64,000 nt of DNA from CAZGNZ01 sp964527215 (GTDB lineage: Bacteria > Fidelibacterota > Marinisomatia > SCGC-AAA003-L08 > JACNLC01). The stretch covers positions 1-64,000 of the forward strand of contig CAZGNZ010000004.1 in the NCBI GenBank assembly GCA_964527215.1, written 5' to 3'. The notes under the pieces were generated by a model that worked only from the letters and a program-made list of their open reading frames with translations, did no database searches and was not told the DNA's origin. Positions 54,004-62,698 of the stretch are shown in pieces; within the stretch, counting starts at the first letter, position 1; every line of letters begins with the position of its first letter. The position numbers and the translations under genes are program-made.

Positions 54004-54201
54004 TTAGCAGCACGTGGTTTTTCTGTCTTCCCTGCTTGTGATACCGTCTGCAGACAGGAATCTTTTGCACTGCCGATTCGGCGTATATTTTCCTGAAGTT
54101 TTGTGATTGTAAAATCATGTGTATGGATAAGATCATGAATCTTCCCTTCAATAAATGAAAGGTCACGAAGCGGGGATGCATCCTCGTTTTCTTAAAATGG
54201 T

Positions 54202-54609
54202 ATGGACAAAGTAATTAAATATCTGCGTCAGAACAATGTACAGTATGCCGCCACTGTCGGCCTGGACGGGAAACCCAAGGTGCGGCCGTTTCAGTTAATG
54301 TTTGAAAAAAATGGAAAATTTTGGTTTTGTACTTCCAGAAAAAAGGAGGTTTACCGGGAACTGCACAAACTGCCTTATCTCGAGTTGTGCGCATCCGGGA
54401 CCGATCTGTCATGGCTGCGTCTGTCCGGGAAGGTTGTATTTTCAGATGATGCTGATATCAAAAAACAGATACTGGAAGAAAACCAGCTGGTGAAAAATAT
54501 TTACAAAACAGTGCATAATCCGGATCTGGTTGTCTTCTGGCTCCAGGATGTCACTGCATCCATTTCAGAGATAGGGACCCCCCCAATCCTGATCAATATT
54601 GCTAAATGA
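54202..54609 (+). CDS. Pyridoxamine 5'-phosphate oxidase-family flavin-binding protein
   Basis: The 135-residue product has the split-barrel fold of this superfamily: VQYAATVGLDGKPKVRPFQ near the start, FWFCTSRKKEVYRELHKLP and WLRLSGKVVF. Members of this size bind FMN or F420 and reduce small molecules, and some are nitroimidazole-resistance-like proteins. It is not the true PdxH, which is longer. No close operon partner; its 3' end overlaps the convergent sulfatase maturase gene by 8 bp. Substrate unknown. Confidence 0.82.
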   Translation: MDKVIKYLRQNNVQYAATVGLDGKPKVRPFQLMFEKNGKFWFCTSRKKEVYRELHKLPYLELCASGTDLSWLRLSGKVVFSDDADIKKQILEENQLVKNIYKTVHNPDLVVFWLQDVTASISEIGTPPILINIAK

Positions 54610-55741
54610 TCTGATTGTCCGCCCCGCAGTAGAATTGACGATTTTTCCAGTTTTCCGCCAGTTTTTTCAGATCACCGTCAGCATAATTAAAAAATAATTT
54701 ATATCCTTCACACAGATGACTCAGTCTGCATGGACCGTCTCCGACAGTGCGTTCAGCAGGACAGCCTCCAAAACAGTGACGGAGCCAGGGGCAGCTTCGG
54801 CAGTTTTGATGTAAACGGGTTTTCAGTTTGCCAAAGGTCTGCTGCTTCTCCGAGTTGATCATCTGGAGGAGAGTGTTGTCCCGGACATTCCCCAGTTTCC
54901 AGGCCGGTTCAACAAAAAAATCACAGGAAAAAACACTGCCGTCATGTTCAATCACCAGATATCTGCCGCATTCCTCCATAAGTGTGCAGTCGGGAGCTGT
55001 CATATCCACATAGGTAAAAAACAGTGAATCAAAAAACCGTACGGATATTGACGGGCTGCCGTTCTGGAAATCATTCCGCCATAGCTGATAGAGAGTGATC
55101 AGAAAATTTCCGAAGAGATCCGGGTTCATTTGATTATCCGTTCCAGGGTTTTGAACCGCCGGAATGAACTGCATGTGAGAAAATCCCAGGGATTTAATAT
55201 AGTTGTAGATTTCCTCCGGAAACCGGACCGAATACGGGTTCACCACTGCCATTGCATTGGTTGAAACACCATATTCCAAAAGTCGGGAGGCCTGTGCTGC
55301 CGTCTGCTTCCAGGTGCCTGCACCGGATTTGGTCGTGCGGAAGCGATCATGCACATGCTCAGGGCCGTCCAGTGACAGGCCGACCAGAAACCGATACCGT
55401 TTCAAAAAAGACAGCCATTCACCATCCAGAAGAAGACCATTGGTCTGCAGCCCATTGCCGACCTGCTTCCCTGGGCCGTATTTTTTCTGGAATTCAATTG
55501 CCTTTTCAAAGAAAGCCAGTCCCATCAGAGTGGGCTCACCTCCCTGCCAGCAGAAATTAATCGGACCTGATGACTGAATCATGGCCTGGCGGATCAATTC
55601 TTCCAGGGTCCCCGTTGACATTCGATGAATGGTCTGATTCGAAAAAAAATCAGATTTTTTCAGGTAGAAGCAGTATCGGCAGGCGTAATTGCAATCCGGT
55701 CCTGCTGGTTTTATCAGCAGTGAATTTATCGGTTTCATCAT
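54602..55741 (-). CDS. Anaerobic sulfatase-maturating enzyme (radical SAM)
   Basis: This radical-SAM enzyme oxidises the active-site Cys or Ser of sulfatases to formylglycine without oxygen. The SAM cluster motif is CNYACRYCFY (Cys17, Cys21, Cys24). The C-terminal SPASM domain carries many cysteines, including CRSCPWLRHCFGGCP, for two more Fe-S clusters. It is 6 bp after the sulfatase gene and ends the three-gene operon; the sulfatase has the Cys-type motif it would modify. Length 379 is typical. Confidence 0.9.
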   Translation of the reverse strand: MMKPINSLLIKPAGPDCNYACRYCFYLKKSDFFSNQTIHRMSTGTLEELIRQAMIQSSGPINFCWQGGEPTLMGLAFFEKAIEFQKKYGPGKQVGNGLQTNGLLLDGEWLSFLKRYRFLVGLSLDGPEHVHDRFRTTKSGAGTWKQTAAQASRLLEYGVSTNAMAVVNPYSVRFPEEIYNYIKSLGFSHMQFIPAVQNPGTDNQMNPDLFGNFLITLYQLWRNDFQNGSPSISVRFFDSLFFTYVDMTAPDCTLMEECGRYLVIEHDGSVFSCDFFVEPAWKLGNVRDNTLLQMINSEKQQTFGKLKTRLHQNCRSCPWLRHCFGGCPAERTVGDGPCRLSHLCEGYKLFFNYADGDLKKLAENWKNRQFYCGADNQII

Positions 55742-55747
55742 TCCGGA

Positions 55748-57670
55748 TTACCATGGAAGAGGATTATCAAGCACATCGGAATCCAATCCGGCATTTCGGA
55801 AATGAAAACGACGCATCCTGTTCAAGCCGGATGAGTGATCCAGACTGCTGCTGATGCGGAATTCCAGTGTCTGGCGTCCGGGCTGCAGGTTGAATTCACC
55901 TACATCCTGAAATCTGTCACCATTCAGCACACATTCTACCTCCTGCTGATCAATACTGATCCGGACGGAAATTCCCGCTGAATTTTCATCAAGCTGCTCA
56001 ACAGAAAGGATATAGTTCCCCGGCTGGCGGACATCCAGCTGATACTTGGCACCATCACCGGGTTTTTCCAGTTTTTTCAGGTAATGAGCGCTGTTCCAGG
56101 CATTTCCATACAGTTGAGCTGGACCATAGGCATTCACCCATGATGTAGCAAAGGGCTGTGTATCGATGACAAAAACTGGAGAGGTGAAACTTCCCGCATC
56201 GGCCTGTATGCTGCCATAAGTTTCCCGAAGATCGGATTTCAGCTGTGCGGCAATCTCCGGCTTGTCAAGTACGATATTAACCGTTTCCCTTGGGTCATTT
56301 TCCAGATCAAACAGTGCCCAGCGTTCCAGCGGTCGGGGATCATCCGCTGATTCAACCGGCGGATTGAGTATGAGTTTAAAGCGGTTGTCACGGATGCCGA
56401 CAGGCTGTTCCATAAAAACAAGCTGCTGTTTTTCTTCCGGTGAAACCGGGTTATAGCTGGCGGACCAATCATTGTTAACCAGCGGGTGCCATTTTGCGAA
56501 AAACACCTGTCTGTCCGGAGTGACCGCGGCGCTGTTTTCGGCCAATGGAATAAGACTGATACCATCCAGCAGATGACCTCTGGAAGGAATGGGGATACCG
56601 GCAATATCCAGTACGGTGGGGAATATGTCCGTGACATCAGCCAGCGCAGGGATATCTGCAGGCTGCCACTGTCCCGGCCAGCGCATAAACATGGGGACCT
56701 GAATTCCGTTCTGCCAGTTCTGTCCTTTATGTCCCCGCAGACCCGAAGGATTACGCATCTGCCAGTCCTCCATGCTCAACCGGCCGTTTTTAGAACATGA
56801 CCACCAGGGGCCGTTGTCACTCATGAAAATGATAATCGTATTGTTATCGAGTCCGTTGTTTTCCAGATAACGAAGCAGTCTGCCAATTTCGAAATCAACC
56901 TCTGTAAGCATTCCCATGATTCTGGATATCGGCAGAGACAGCCCCTGATCCAGATAGGGCTGAACGTATTTCTCGGGTGCCTCCCAGGGTTCATGGGGAG
57001 CCAGATAGCTGAGGTAGGCAAAAAACGGCCGGTCCTTCTGATTCCTGATGAAATCCAAAGCATAATCAGTAACAACGGCAGATGCCCATTGGTCATGCTC
57101 AACATACTGGCCATTCAGCCAACCCTCGTTGTTTTCATGATGATAGAGTTCAGCATAATAGGCCTCATCAAAGCCGCGGTCCCAAGGGAAATACCCCGGT
57201 GCTTTACCGGAATGCCATTTTCCCCACATGCCGGTGGAGTATCCATTATCCCTGAGTACTTCTGCCACGGTGGTTTCATCCAGATTCATAAAATCACGAC
57301 CGCCATGCACACCGGAGACCCCAGTCCGGAAAAACTGCCGGCCGGTCAGCAGGCTGGCCCGGGTAGGGGCACAGACCGAACTGACGCAGAAATTTGAAAA
57401 CCGCACGCTTTGACTTTCCAGCTGATTCAAATTGGGCGTCTCCAGAAAAATGTTTCCACGTCCAGCCAGATCATCATGCCCCATGTCATCAGTCGTGATA
57501 AGAATGATGTTCGGAGGAAGCTGGTGTTTTTTACTGCAGGCAGCCAGCAGCAGCACACCGACCACAATGGCCAGAAGAAAAAGTCGCAGGGATGTCAGGC
57601 TGCGGGAGAACGAATGCATTCGGCCTTTTCGACAATACACCGTTTTTGAAATCAGATCGTTCTGTATCAT
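55748..57670 (-). CDS. Lipoprotein sulfatase, Cys-type (family S1)
   Basis: A lipobox LLAAC (Cys45) after a long N-terminus anchors it to the membrane. The alkaline-phosphatase-fold sulfatase domain has TTDDMGHDD (metal Asp) and the formylglycine motif SSVCAPTRASLLTGRQ with Cys100, then GMWGKWHSG and FMSDNGPWW. A beta-sandwich domain at the end may bind substrate. The start at 57670 overlaps the esterase stop (ATGA) and has aaggagg 7 bases upstream. It hydrolyses a sulfate ester, likely from a sulfated polysaccharide; the linkage cannot be told. Confidence 0.9.
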   Translation of the reverse strand: MIQNDLISKTVYCRKGRMHSFSRSLTSLRLFLLAIVVGVLLLAACSKKHQLPPNIILITTDDMGHDDLAGRGNIFLETPNLNQLESQSVRFSNFCVSSVCAPTRASLLTGRQFFRTGVSGVHGGRDFMNLDETTVAEVLRDNGYSTGMWGKWHSGKAPGYFPWDRGFDEAYYAELYHHENNEGWLNGQYVEHDQWASAVVTDYALDFIRNQKDRPFFAYLSYLAPHEPWEAPEKYVQPYLDQGLSLPISRIMGMLTEVDFEIGRLLRYLENNGLDNNTIIIFMSDNGPWWSCSKNGRLSMEDWQMRNPSGLRGHKGQNWQNGIQVPMFMRWPGQWQPADIPALADVTDIFPTVLDIAGIPIPSRGHLLDGISLIPLAENSAAVTPDRQVFFAKWHPLVNNDWSASYNPVSPEEKQQLVFMEQPVGIRDNRFKLILNPPVESADDPRPLERWALFDLENDPRETVNIVLDKPEIAAQLKSDLRETYGSIQADAGSFTSPVFVIDTQPFATSWVNAYGPAQLYGNAWNSAHYLKKLEKPGDGAKYQLDVRQPGNYILSVEQLDENSAGISVRISIDQQEVECVLNGDRFQDVGEFNLQPGRQTLEFRISSSLDHSSGLNRMRRFHFRNAGLDSDVLDNPLPW

Positions 57671-58515
57671 TTACCAACCTCCTTATCTGTTTTTTTCAGC
57701 AGCGTCAGCATCTGACGAGCATATCGTCTGCCAAGCTCCCGGTATCCTGCCGAGTCAAAATGCGCCTTGTCTTCCATGGCCGTGCAGCCTTTTGAAGAAA
57801 TCACCCTGGAATTGGGAATGGTTTGCGGCAGGGTTGCAATAATGGGATTCATGGCAGAACACACGCCGTCCTGATCGGCATGGACGACTTCTCCCGCCAG
57901 CAGCGGAACTGAATCCGGTTCGAGATTCAGATCTGCAAGGAGATCAATGTATATTTTTCCGACCTTTTCGGGCCATTCTCTGTCTCCCGTATTGGACTCT
58001 CCCTGATGCAGCAGGATCCCTTTGATGTTACCATCCTTCGAAGCCGTTCTGGCCAGTTGTACAAGATGCTGATAGGGATTGTGACCGTAGCCTTTGATGA
58101 TATCCAGAAACCAGTCTTCATTGTAGGTGGAATCATAATCCTGATAGATATCCTTGTCAAACAACTCAATGAAACATCCGCCGATGGAGACATTGATGAT
58201 GCCTACCCGGATGCTGTCCGGCAGGTTTTCAATCAATGTCCGGCCGAAATAGTCAGCAGGGGACAGACCGCTCCAGCAGCGGCACAGCGGCGGAACCGCA
58301 GGATACCAGCAGCCCTTCTCCCGGCCAAGATTGGGACAGTCAACCGCCTGCAGCACCAGGAAACGCTCATGAACCTTTTGGTCCTGTGTTTCAATAATTC
58401 CCTGGCCCTCCATATTGGATTGGCCGAAACAGAGGTATATGTGAAAATTTGGATCCAGTGATTGTGCAGTGGCGGTTATCATGATCAGTCCAGTCATTAT
58501 CAGTTTTCTCATCAT
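57667..58515 (-). CDS. Exported SGNH carbohydrate esterase (sialate O-acetylesterase-like)
   Basis: After a signal peptide (about 1-18) the catalytic blocks of the SGNH fold appear: CFGQSNMEGQG with Ser33, the Gly in VSIGGC, HQGESN with the block-III Asn region, and DKAHFDSAGYRELG with the Asp/His pair. The family removes acetyl groups from sugars (CE6 or sialate esterase type). It is first in an operon with the sulfatase and its maturase, which suggests joint removal of acetyl and sulfate groups from one glycan. Confidence 0.87.
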   Translation of the reverse strand: MMRKLIMTGLIMITATAQSLDPNFHIYLCFGQSNMEGQGIIETQDQKVHERFLVLQAVDCPNLGREKGCWYPAVPPLCRCWSGLSPADYFGRTLIENLPDSIRVGIINVSIGGCFIELFDKDIYQDYDSTYNEDWFLDIIKGYGHNPYQHLVQLARTASKDGNIKGILLHQGESNTGDREWPEKVGKIYIDLLADLNLEPDSVPLLAGEVVHADQDGVCSAMNPIIATLPQTIPNSRVISSKGCTAMEDKAHFDSAGYRELGRRYARQMLTLLKKTDKEVGK

Positions 58516-58542
58516 TTTCCTTTCCGTGTTCCGACGGATTAA

Positions 58543-58867
58543 CTCGAATATTTCATGAGAATATCTATGCGTTAAATGCTTCGCATTTTCCGGACGATGA
58601 CGGATTCGCTCAATTCTACTCGATAAATGTTTTCAACGTACTGTCCAGTACGATTTCACTCATTTTTCTTCATATGCCTTGGTGAATCCGCCAGTGGGCG
58701 GGTTTTTAATCCGTCAGCTGACGGGATGGGAAATTCATTGAGAACCCAAGGGTTCTTTATCGGAAAAAGCTTCATTGACAGTCAGCACTGAATTGTGTTG
58801 ATTTTTTGCTTTTTTCCCATCAATACATTTTCATCATCTCACCACGAAGTTTCATGAAATATTCGGA
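58543..58867 (+). mobile_element. Family A repeat, copy 8, carrying a family B insert
   Basis: 325 bp between TTAA duplications (58539-58542 and 58868-58871). Relative to the 306-bp consensus it has an extra 52-bp piece at 58687-58738 (tccgccagtgggcgggtttt to gggaaattcat), a miniature family B element. The right TTAA contains the stop codon of the pseudouridine synthase gene, and it occupies the whole gap 58516-58867. Confidence 0.83.
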
Positions 58868-59533
58868 TTAAAACTCCGGTGCCTGATCGAACTCAAGCCG
58901 CTCTGCACTGACCGGATGCGTAAAGCTCAATCTGGAAGCGTGGAGGAGCAGACGGCTTCCCGCCCGGCCGTTTCCGTACAGACGGTCTCCCACGATGGGA
59001 CAGCCCAGTCCCAAAGGGTGGGCAGAATGTACCCGCAGCTGATGAGTCCGGCCAGTCAGGGGGGTGAAGAGCATTCGAGTCCGGTTGTCTTCGACAGCTG
59101 TTTTCTTCCAGAGCGTAATGCCCGGTTTGCCATGCACCGGATCATAGATCTGAACCGGCCGGTTGTCCGGATCAAGGCGGAACGACAGTCTGATTTCTCC
59201 CGAATTCCCTTTAATAATTCCTTCCAGAACAGCAACATACTCCTTCTGTATGCTTCTGTCCTGAAACTGGATCGAAAGATGCCGGTGGGCGTCGGCCGTC
59301 AGTGCCAGAACCATCAGGCCGGAGGTATCCATATCCAGCCGGTGAACGGACGGTTGGGCAATACAGTCCCTGAAATGATCCCGAATTCTGCGCACCACGC
59401 AGTCCTGCTTGTCCGGTCCCCGTCCCGGAACCGACAAAAATCCCGGCGGCTTATTAACCACAACGACAGACGAATCCTGATAAATGACGGTTACTTCAGG
59501 CCGCACAGCATAAATCCCATTATAGGCTGACAC
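58868..59533 (-). CDS. RluA-type pseudouridine synthase, catalytic part
   Basis: The RluA catalytic domain is complete: VVNKPPGFLSVPG, the active-site motif HRLDMDTSGL (catalytic Asp67 in this reading), RTHQLRVHSAHPLGLGCPI and LLLHASRL. It isomerises uridine in rRNA or tRNA. Its 5' end overlaps the preceding gene by 43 bp in another frame; a GTG at 59506 is an equally possible start. The upstream gene looks like the N-terminal part of the longer members of this family, so this may be a split or frameshifted gene. Confidence 0.85.
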   Translation of the reverse strand: MSAYNGIYAVRPEVTVIYQDSSVVVVNKPPGFLSVPGRGPDKQDCVVRRIRDHFRDCIAQPSVHRLDMDTSGLMVLALTADAHRHLSIQFQDRSIQKEYVAVLEGIIKGNSGEIRLSFRLDPDNRPVQIYDPVHGKPGITLWKKTAVEDNRTRMLFTPLTGRTHQLRVHSAHPLGLGCPIVGDRLYGNGRAGSRLLLHASRLSFTHPVSAERLEFDQAPEF

Positions 59534-60240
59534 TTTGCGGTGCAGGCTGGATAAAATACGCCTTCCACGCGGGTGCCGGACCGGTTGGTTCTGCCCCAGT
59601 AGAATTCTGCAAGTCCGACCGGCGTCAAATTCTGTTTTGCAGCTTCATTCAGCAGTTTCGGAGCACAGCAGTCGCCGGCACCGGTGGGAATCCCGTTTGG
59701 GAAAAAGACAGAAAGCGGACTGACCTGACCCCTGAAATTATGAACACGGTACAGGGCATGGATTGCTTTCATGGCATTCTGGGAAATTTTTTTCCGCTTA
59801 TGAATCAGTTTCTGTTGTTCCGGGCCGGGCGGCAGGGAGTTGATTGCGGCTCCCAGCGCTTTTATCTCCCTGTCGGCTTTGTCAGATATTAAATTATATT
59901 CTTCGATATCAAAGAGCGGCGGAACCCAGCCGTCCACCAGCCAGACCCCATTGTACTGACAGGAAAAAGCCTTTAAGTTCACTGTGCGGCCGTTGCCGTC
60001 GGTACATTCCAGAATCCCGAACATCTGCCCCCTGGCTTCGCCGTAAAGGATATCCAGGGTCAAGCGGGGATCCGACTCCTCATTCGAACAGTGGAAATCA
60101 ATTCGGCCATGTTTGATCAGTGTCCGCATCAAATCAAGACAGCAGCCCCTGGCTCTGCCCTGTTCGATGGCGTGGGTTGTTCCGCATGTTCTGCAGTAAC
60201 CGGACGCGGCTGATTTGGATTTTATTACTGGCGAAGTCAC
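59491..60240 (-). CDS. N-terminal accessory domain of a long RluA-family synthase (split gene)
   Basis: A 249-residue protein with several paired cysteines (YCRTCGTTH, ARGCCLDLM), a coiled middle segment and the block GIPTGAGDCCAPKLLNEAA followed by CTAKCQPIMGFMLCGL. From memory, long RluA-family synthases carry exactly this region before their catalytic domain (FYPPCxxKCxPIL). Here it ends in TAA just as the catalytic frame begins, a shift of one base. Either a true two-gene arrangement or a frameshift; the product by itself has no known activity. Confidence 0.7.
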   Translation of the reverse strand: MTSPVIKSKSAASGYCRTCGTTHAIEQGRARGCCLDLMRTLIKHGRIDFHCSNEESDPRLTLDILYGEARGQMFGILECTDGNGRTVNLKAFSCQYNGVWLVDGWVPPLFDIEEYNLISDKADREIKALGAAINSLPPGPEQQKLIHKRKKISQNAMKAIHALYRVHNFRGQVSPLSVFFPNGIPTGAGDCCAPKLLNEAAKQNLTPVGLAEFYWGRTNRSGTRVEGVFYPACTAKCQPIMGFMLCGLK

Positions 60241-60494
60241 TTATTTTTTCTTTTGGTTCCGGAATCGAAATTACACACACTCTGTCCGTATTGATAAAAG
60301 CAAACATGCATGACGGAACTGATCAGTCCGCTAAATTCAGAAATCGGGGAATCTCCAATTTCAAAATACATAATATCAATATTTTTTAATTGAAGATGAT
60401 CTATGTTTAAGATTGGAATCCTCCATAAACTATCGGGGTCGTATGATTGGTCGATTTACAAAATTTGGAAGAATAATGTGAAAGGAATCCCTCT

Positions 60495-61748
60495 ATGAAG
60501 GACAGCAAACAAAGTACAGGGGAAGCAAAGAAAAGTAATGGTGAACAGAAGAGGATTGATCCGGCAACTCAAATCCAAAAACTGGAACAGTTCGGTGAAT
60601 TTGGGGGTGTCAATCCCTCAGTGACTGACAGCAGTACGTTTACTTTCATGACAGCCCAAACCATGCTTGATACATTTCACGGAGAAGCCGAAGGCTGCTT
60701 CCTGTATTCGCGTCACTGGAATCCCAGTAACAAATATCTGTCTGACGCACTTGCGGCCATGGAAGGAACGGAAGGCGCCTGGGTGACCGGTTCGGGGATG
60801 GCTGCCATTACAACCACCATTCTGCAGCTGTGCAATACCGGAGATCACATTGTTACCAGTGTGACCACCTACGGCGGGACATATGCATTTTTCAAAAACT
60901 ATCTGCCCAAATTCAATATTGAAGTGACATTTGTCAATATATCCGATCTTGAATCCGTTGAAGCTGCCATCCAACCCAATACAAAATTGATTTATTCAGA
61001 GAGTGTCACCAATCCCATGCTGCGGGTTTCCGATATTCCAAAGCTGAGCAAAATAGCCCGCGCGCATGGTGCAAAGCTGGTGATTGACAATACATTTACT
61101 CCCATGATCATGTCACCGTATTTGTCCGGTGCTGATATTGTTGTGTACTCCATGACCAAGTTCATTAACGGTAAAAACGATGCTGTGGCCGGTGCGATTT
61201 GTGCCGACAACGAGTTCATCGAAGCAATCAGCAATGTCAACGACGGCACCGCCATGCTGCTGGGGCCGGTTCTGGATCCAATGCGTTCATCAAGTATCCT
61301 GAAAAATCTCCACACACTTCATATTCGAATGGTGCAGCACAGTAAAAATGCCATGTATCTGGCTGAAAAATTCAAGGAAATCGGTTTGAGTTACAATTAT
61401 CCGGGAATGCCGGAGCATCCGGATTATGAATTGTACAACCAGCTGCGCAACAAGGATTTCGGCTATGGCGGTATGATTGCCATCGATATGGACACTCCGG
61501 AAAAAGCGGCTGCTTTTATGGAGTTAATGCAGGTGAAGGGTGTGGGTTATCATGCGGTCAGCCTGGGGTATTTTAAAACCCTGTTCAGTAATTCAGGTAA
61601 ATCCACCAGCAGTGAAGTACCGGAAAACGTACAGCTTGAAATGGGAATGTCACCGGGACTGGTGCGTTTTTCCGTTGGCCTGGATCATGATATCGAAAAC
61701 ACATATAATCTGATTCTTTCATGCTTGGAAGAGTTGAAACTTCTGTAA
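60495..61748 (+). CDS. Cys/Met-metabolism PLP-dependent enzyme (gamma-lyase/synthase family)
   Basis: The PLP fold of the methionine gamma-lyase / cystathionine gamma-synthase family: YSRHWNPSN (71-79) replaces the usual YSRxxNPT, GSGMAAI (99-105) binds phosphate, Asp198 in LVIDNTF contacts the pyridine nitrogen, and Lys222 in SMTKFINGK forms the Schiff base. The 417-residue length is normal with a 35-residue polar extension at the start. The exact reaction (elimination or replacement at the gamma carbon) is not determined. It is a single gene with its own terminator. Confidence 0.85.
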   Translation: MKDSKQSTGEAKKSNGEQKRIDPATQIQKLEQFGEFGGVNPSVTDSSTFTFMTAQTMLDTFHGEAEGCFLYSRHWNPSNKYLSDALAAMEGTEGAWVTGSGMAAITTTILQLCNTGDHIVTSVTTYGGTYAFFKNYLPKFNIEVTFVNISDLESVEAAIQPNTKLIYSESVTNPMLRVSDIPKLSKIARAHGAKLVIDNTFTPMIMSPYLSGADIVVYSMTKFINGKNDAVAGAICADNEFIEAISNVNDGTAMLLGPVLDPMRSSSILKNLHTLHIRMVQHSKNAMYLAEKFKEIGLSYNYPGMPEHPDYELYNQLRNKDFGYGGMIAIDMDTPEKAAAFMELMQVKGVGYHAVSLGYFKTLFSNSGKSTSSEVPENVQLEMGMSPGLVRFSVGLDHDIENTYNLILSCLEELKLL

Positions 61749-61771
61749 GATTCTGAACGAATTCAATGAAC

Positions 61772-61801
61772 AAAAAATCCCGATCTTTTTCGGGATTTTT
61801 T
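61772..61801 (+). terminator. Rho-independent terminator after the PLP enzyme gene
   Basis: Arms atcccga and tcgggat form a 7-bp stem with loop tctttt; A-run before and T-run after make it work on both strands. It lies 23 bp after the stop codon. Confidence 0.88.
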
Positions 61802-61868
61802 GTTTATGGTTCAAAGGTGATTCCCGCATTCAATGTTCTCCGTTTCAATTACATTCGATATTGGTTCA

Positions 61869-62055
61869 CATTGCACTGTCCGGAACAATGTCGATGAATT
61901 TCCCCGCCCGTCAGCTGACGGGTGAGGCATCAGTAATCCATCGGGTCATTAACTGTTTCGCCGCCACGCCAGCTGGCGGATTCAAATCTTTTCGCAAGCC
62001 ATGCATAATCAATCAGTTTCACCATCTCATTTCAAAACCTCATGAAATATTGGGG
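61869..62055 (+). mobile_element. Family A repeat, copy 9 (left end lost), with family B segment
   Basis: Starts at cattgcactgtccggaacaa like the middle of copy 1 and ends catgaaatattgggg, the right terminus. The left terminus is missing. Its centre holds cccgtcagctgacggg and gatcgggtcattaact-like sequence of family B (about 61897-61981). It fills the gap 61802-62091. Confidence 0.65.
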
Positions 62056-62091
62056 ATAACGCCATTTACAGAGGATAGGGGTGAAAAAGAT

Positions 62092-62592
62092 CTATGCTTC
62101 AGTCTCAACGTATAGGCTGACCAGCGGGACATTTTCCCTCAGATAGGAGTGCAGGTCGTCCATGTCTTCCGCTGTTACTTCATCACTTTCCTGCTTTTCC
62201 ATTAATTCTTCAACCATGGTTTTCAGTTCATCATCCCTGATGTCTTCACTGATCGTCAGCAGCTGCTGCAGGCCTTCAAGCAGATTTCTCGGCGGCGGTC
62301 CCTGCTTCAGCCCAGCCGGACCTTCGGGAGGCTTGGGACCATGTCCTTCCATCACAAACGGATCCACCTGAAACCCGTGTTCTTCAAGCATGGATTTCAA
62401 TTCTTCGGAAGGCCGAATGCCGGCATCACGGAATTCCCTGCCCATGGCCATGAACTCATCCTTTGAAAAATGCTCCGGATCATAATTTGAGATAATCTCC
62501 TGAACGGATGTTTTCTGTTCGGCATTCATGGAAAACCGCGTCATTTCCGAACGGACGGCACTGCCGCTGATTCCCTGGATTGAATCGCTCAT
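62092..62592 (-). CDS. Hypothetical soluble protein, helical and acidic
   Basis: A 166-residue protein with no signal peptide or membrane segment, rich in acidic residues and predicted helices (VQEIISNYDPEHFSKDEFMA, then RPSEELKSMLEEHGF and MVEELMEKQESDE). A proline-rich stretch (GPKPPEGPAGLKQGPPP) divides it. I do not recognise the family. The ATG at 62592 has aggaga upstream, so it is expressed. It lies 106 bp after the TolC-type gene on the same strand and could be co-transcribed. Confidence 0.6.
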   Translation of the reverse strand: MSDSIQGISGSAVRSEMTRFSMNAEQKTSVQEIISNYDPEHFSKDEFMAMGREFRDAGIRPSEELKSMLEEHGFQVDPFVMEGHGPKPPEGPAGLKQGPPPRNLLEGLQQLLTISEDIRDDELKTMVEELMEKQESDEVTAEDMDDLHSYLRENVPLVSLYVETEA

Positions 62593-62698
62593 AATTGTCT
62601 CCTGTAATAACCTGTTTGTTTATTCAGCTGACGATCCCCAAAATCCCTTTTGATTGCTGCGGTTGAAGATTCCGCCAGTCAGATCTGCTCAAAATCGA

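Noticed and set aside
60390..60494. SAM riboswitch before the Cys/Met PLP enzyme
   Set aside because: The 105-bp leader shows no conserved core or terminator/antiterminator pair.
3761..62055. Family A and B repeats as CRISPR or tRNA clusters
   Set aside because: Copies are dispersed, of variable length and not separated by regular spacers; no cas gene and no tRNA cloverleaf was found.
61861..62115. 84-codon ORF over family A copy 9
   Set aside because: Consists of repeat sequence (A and B segments) and is not conserved in frame among other copies.
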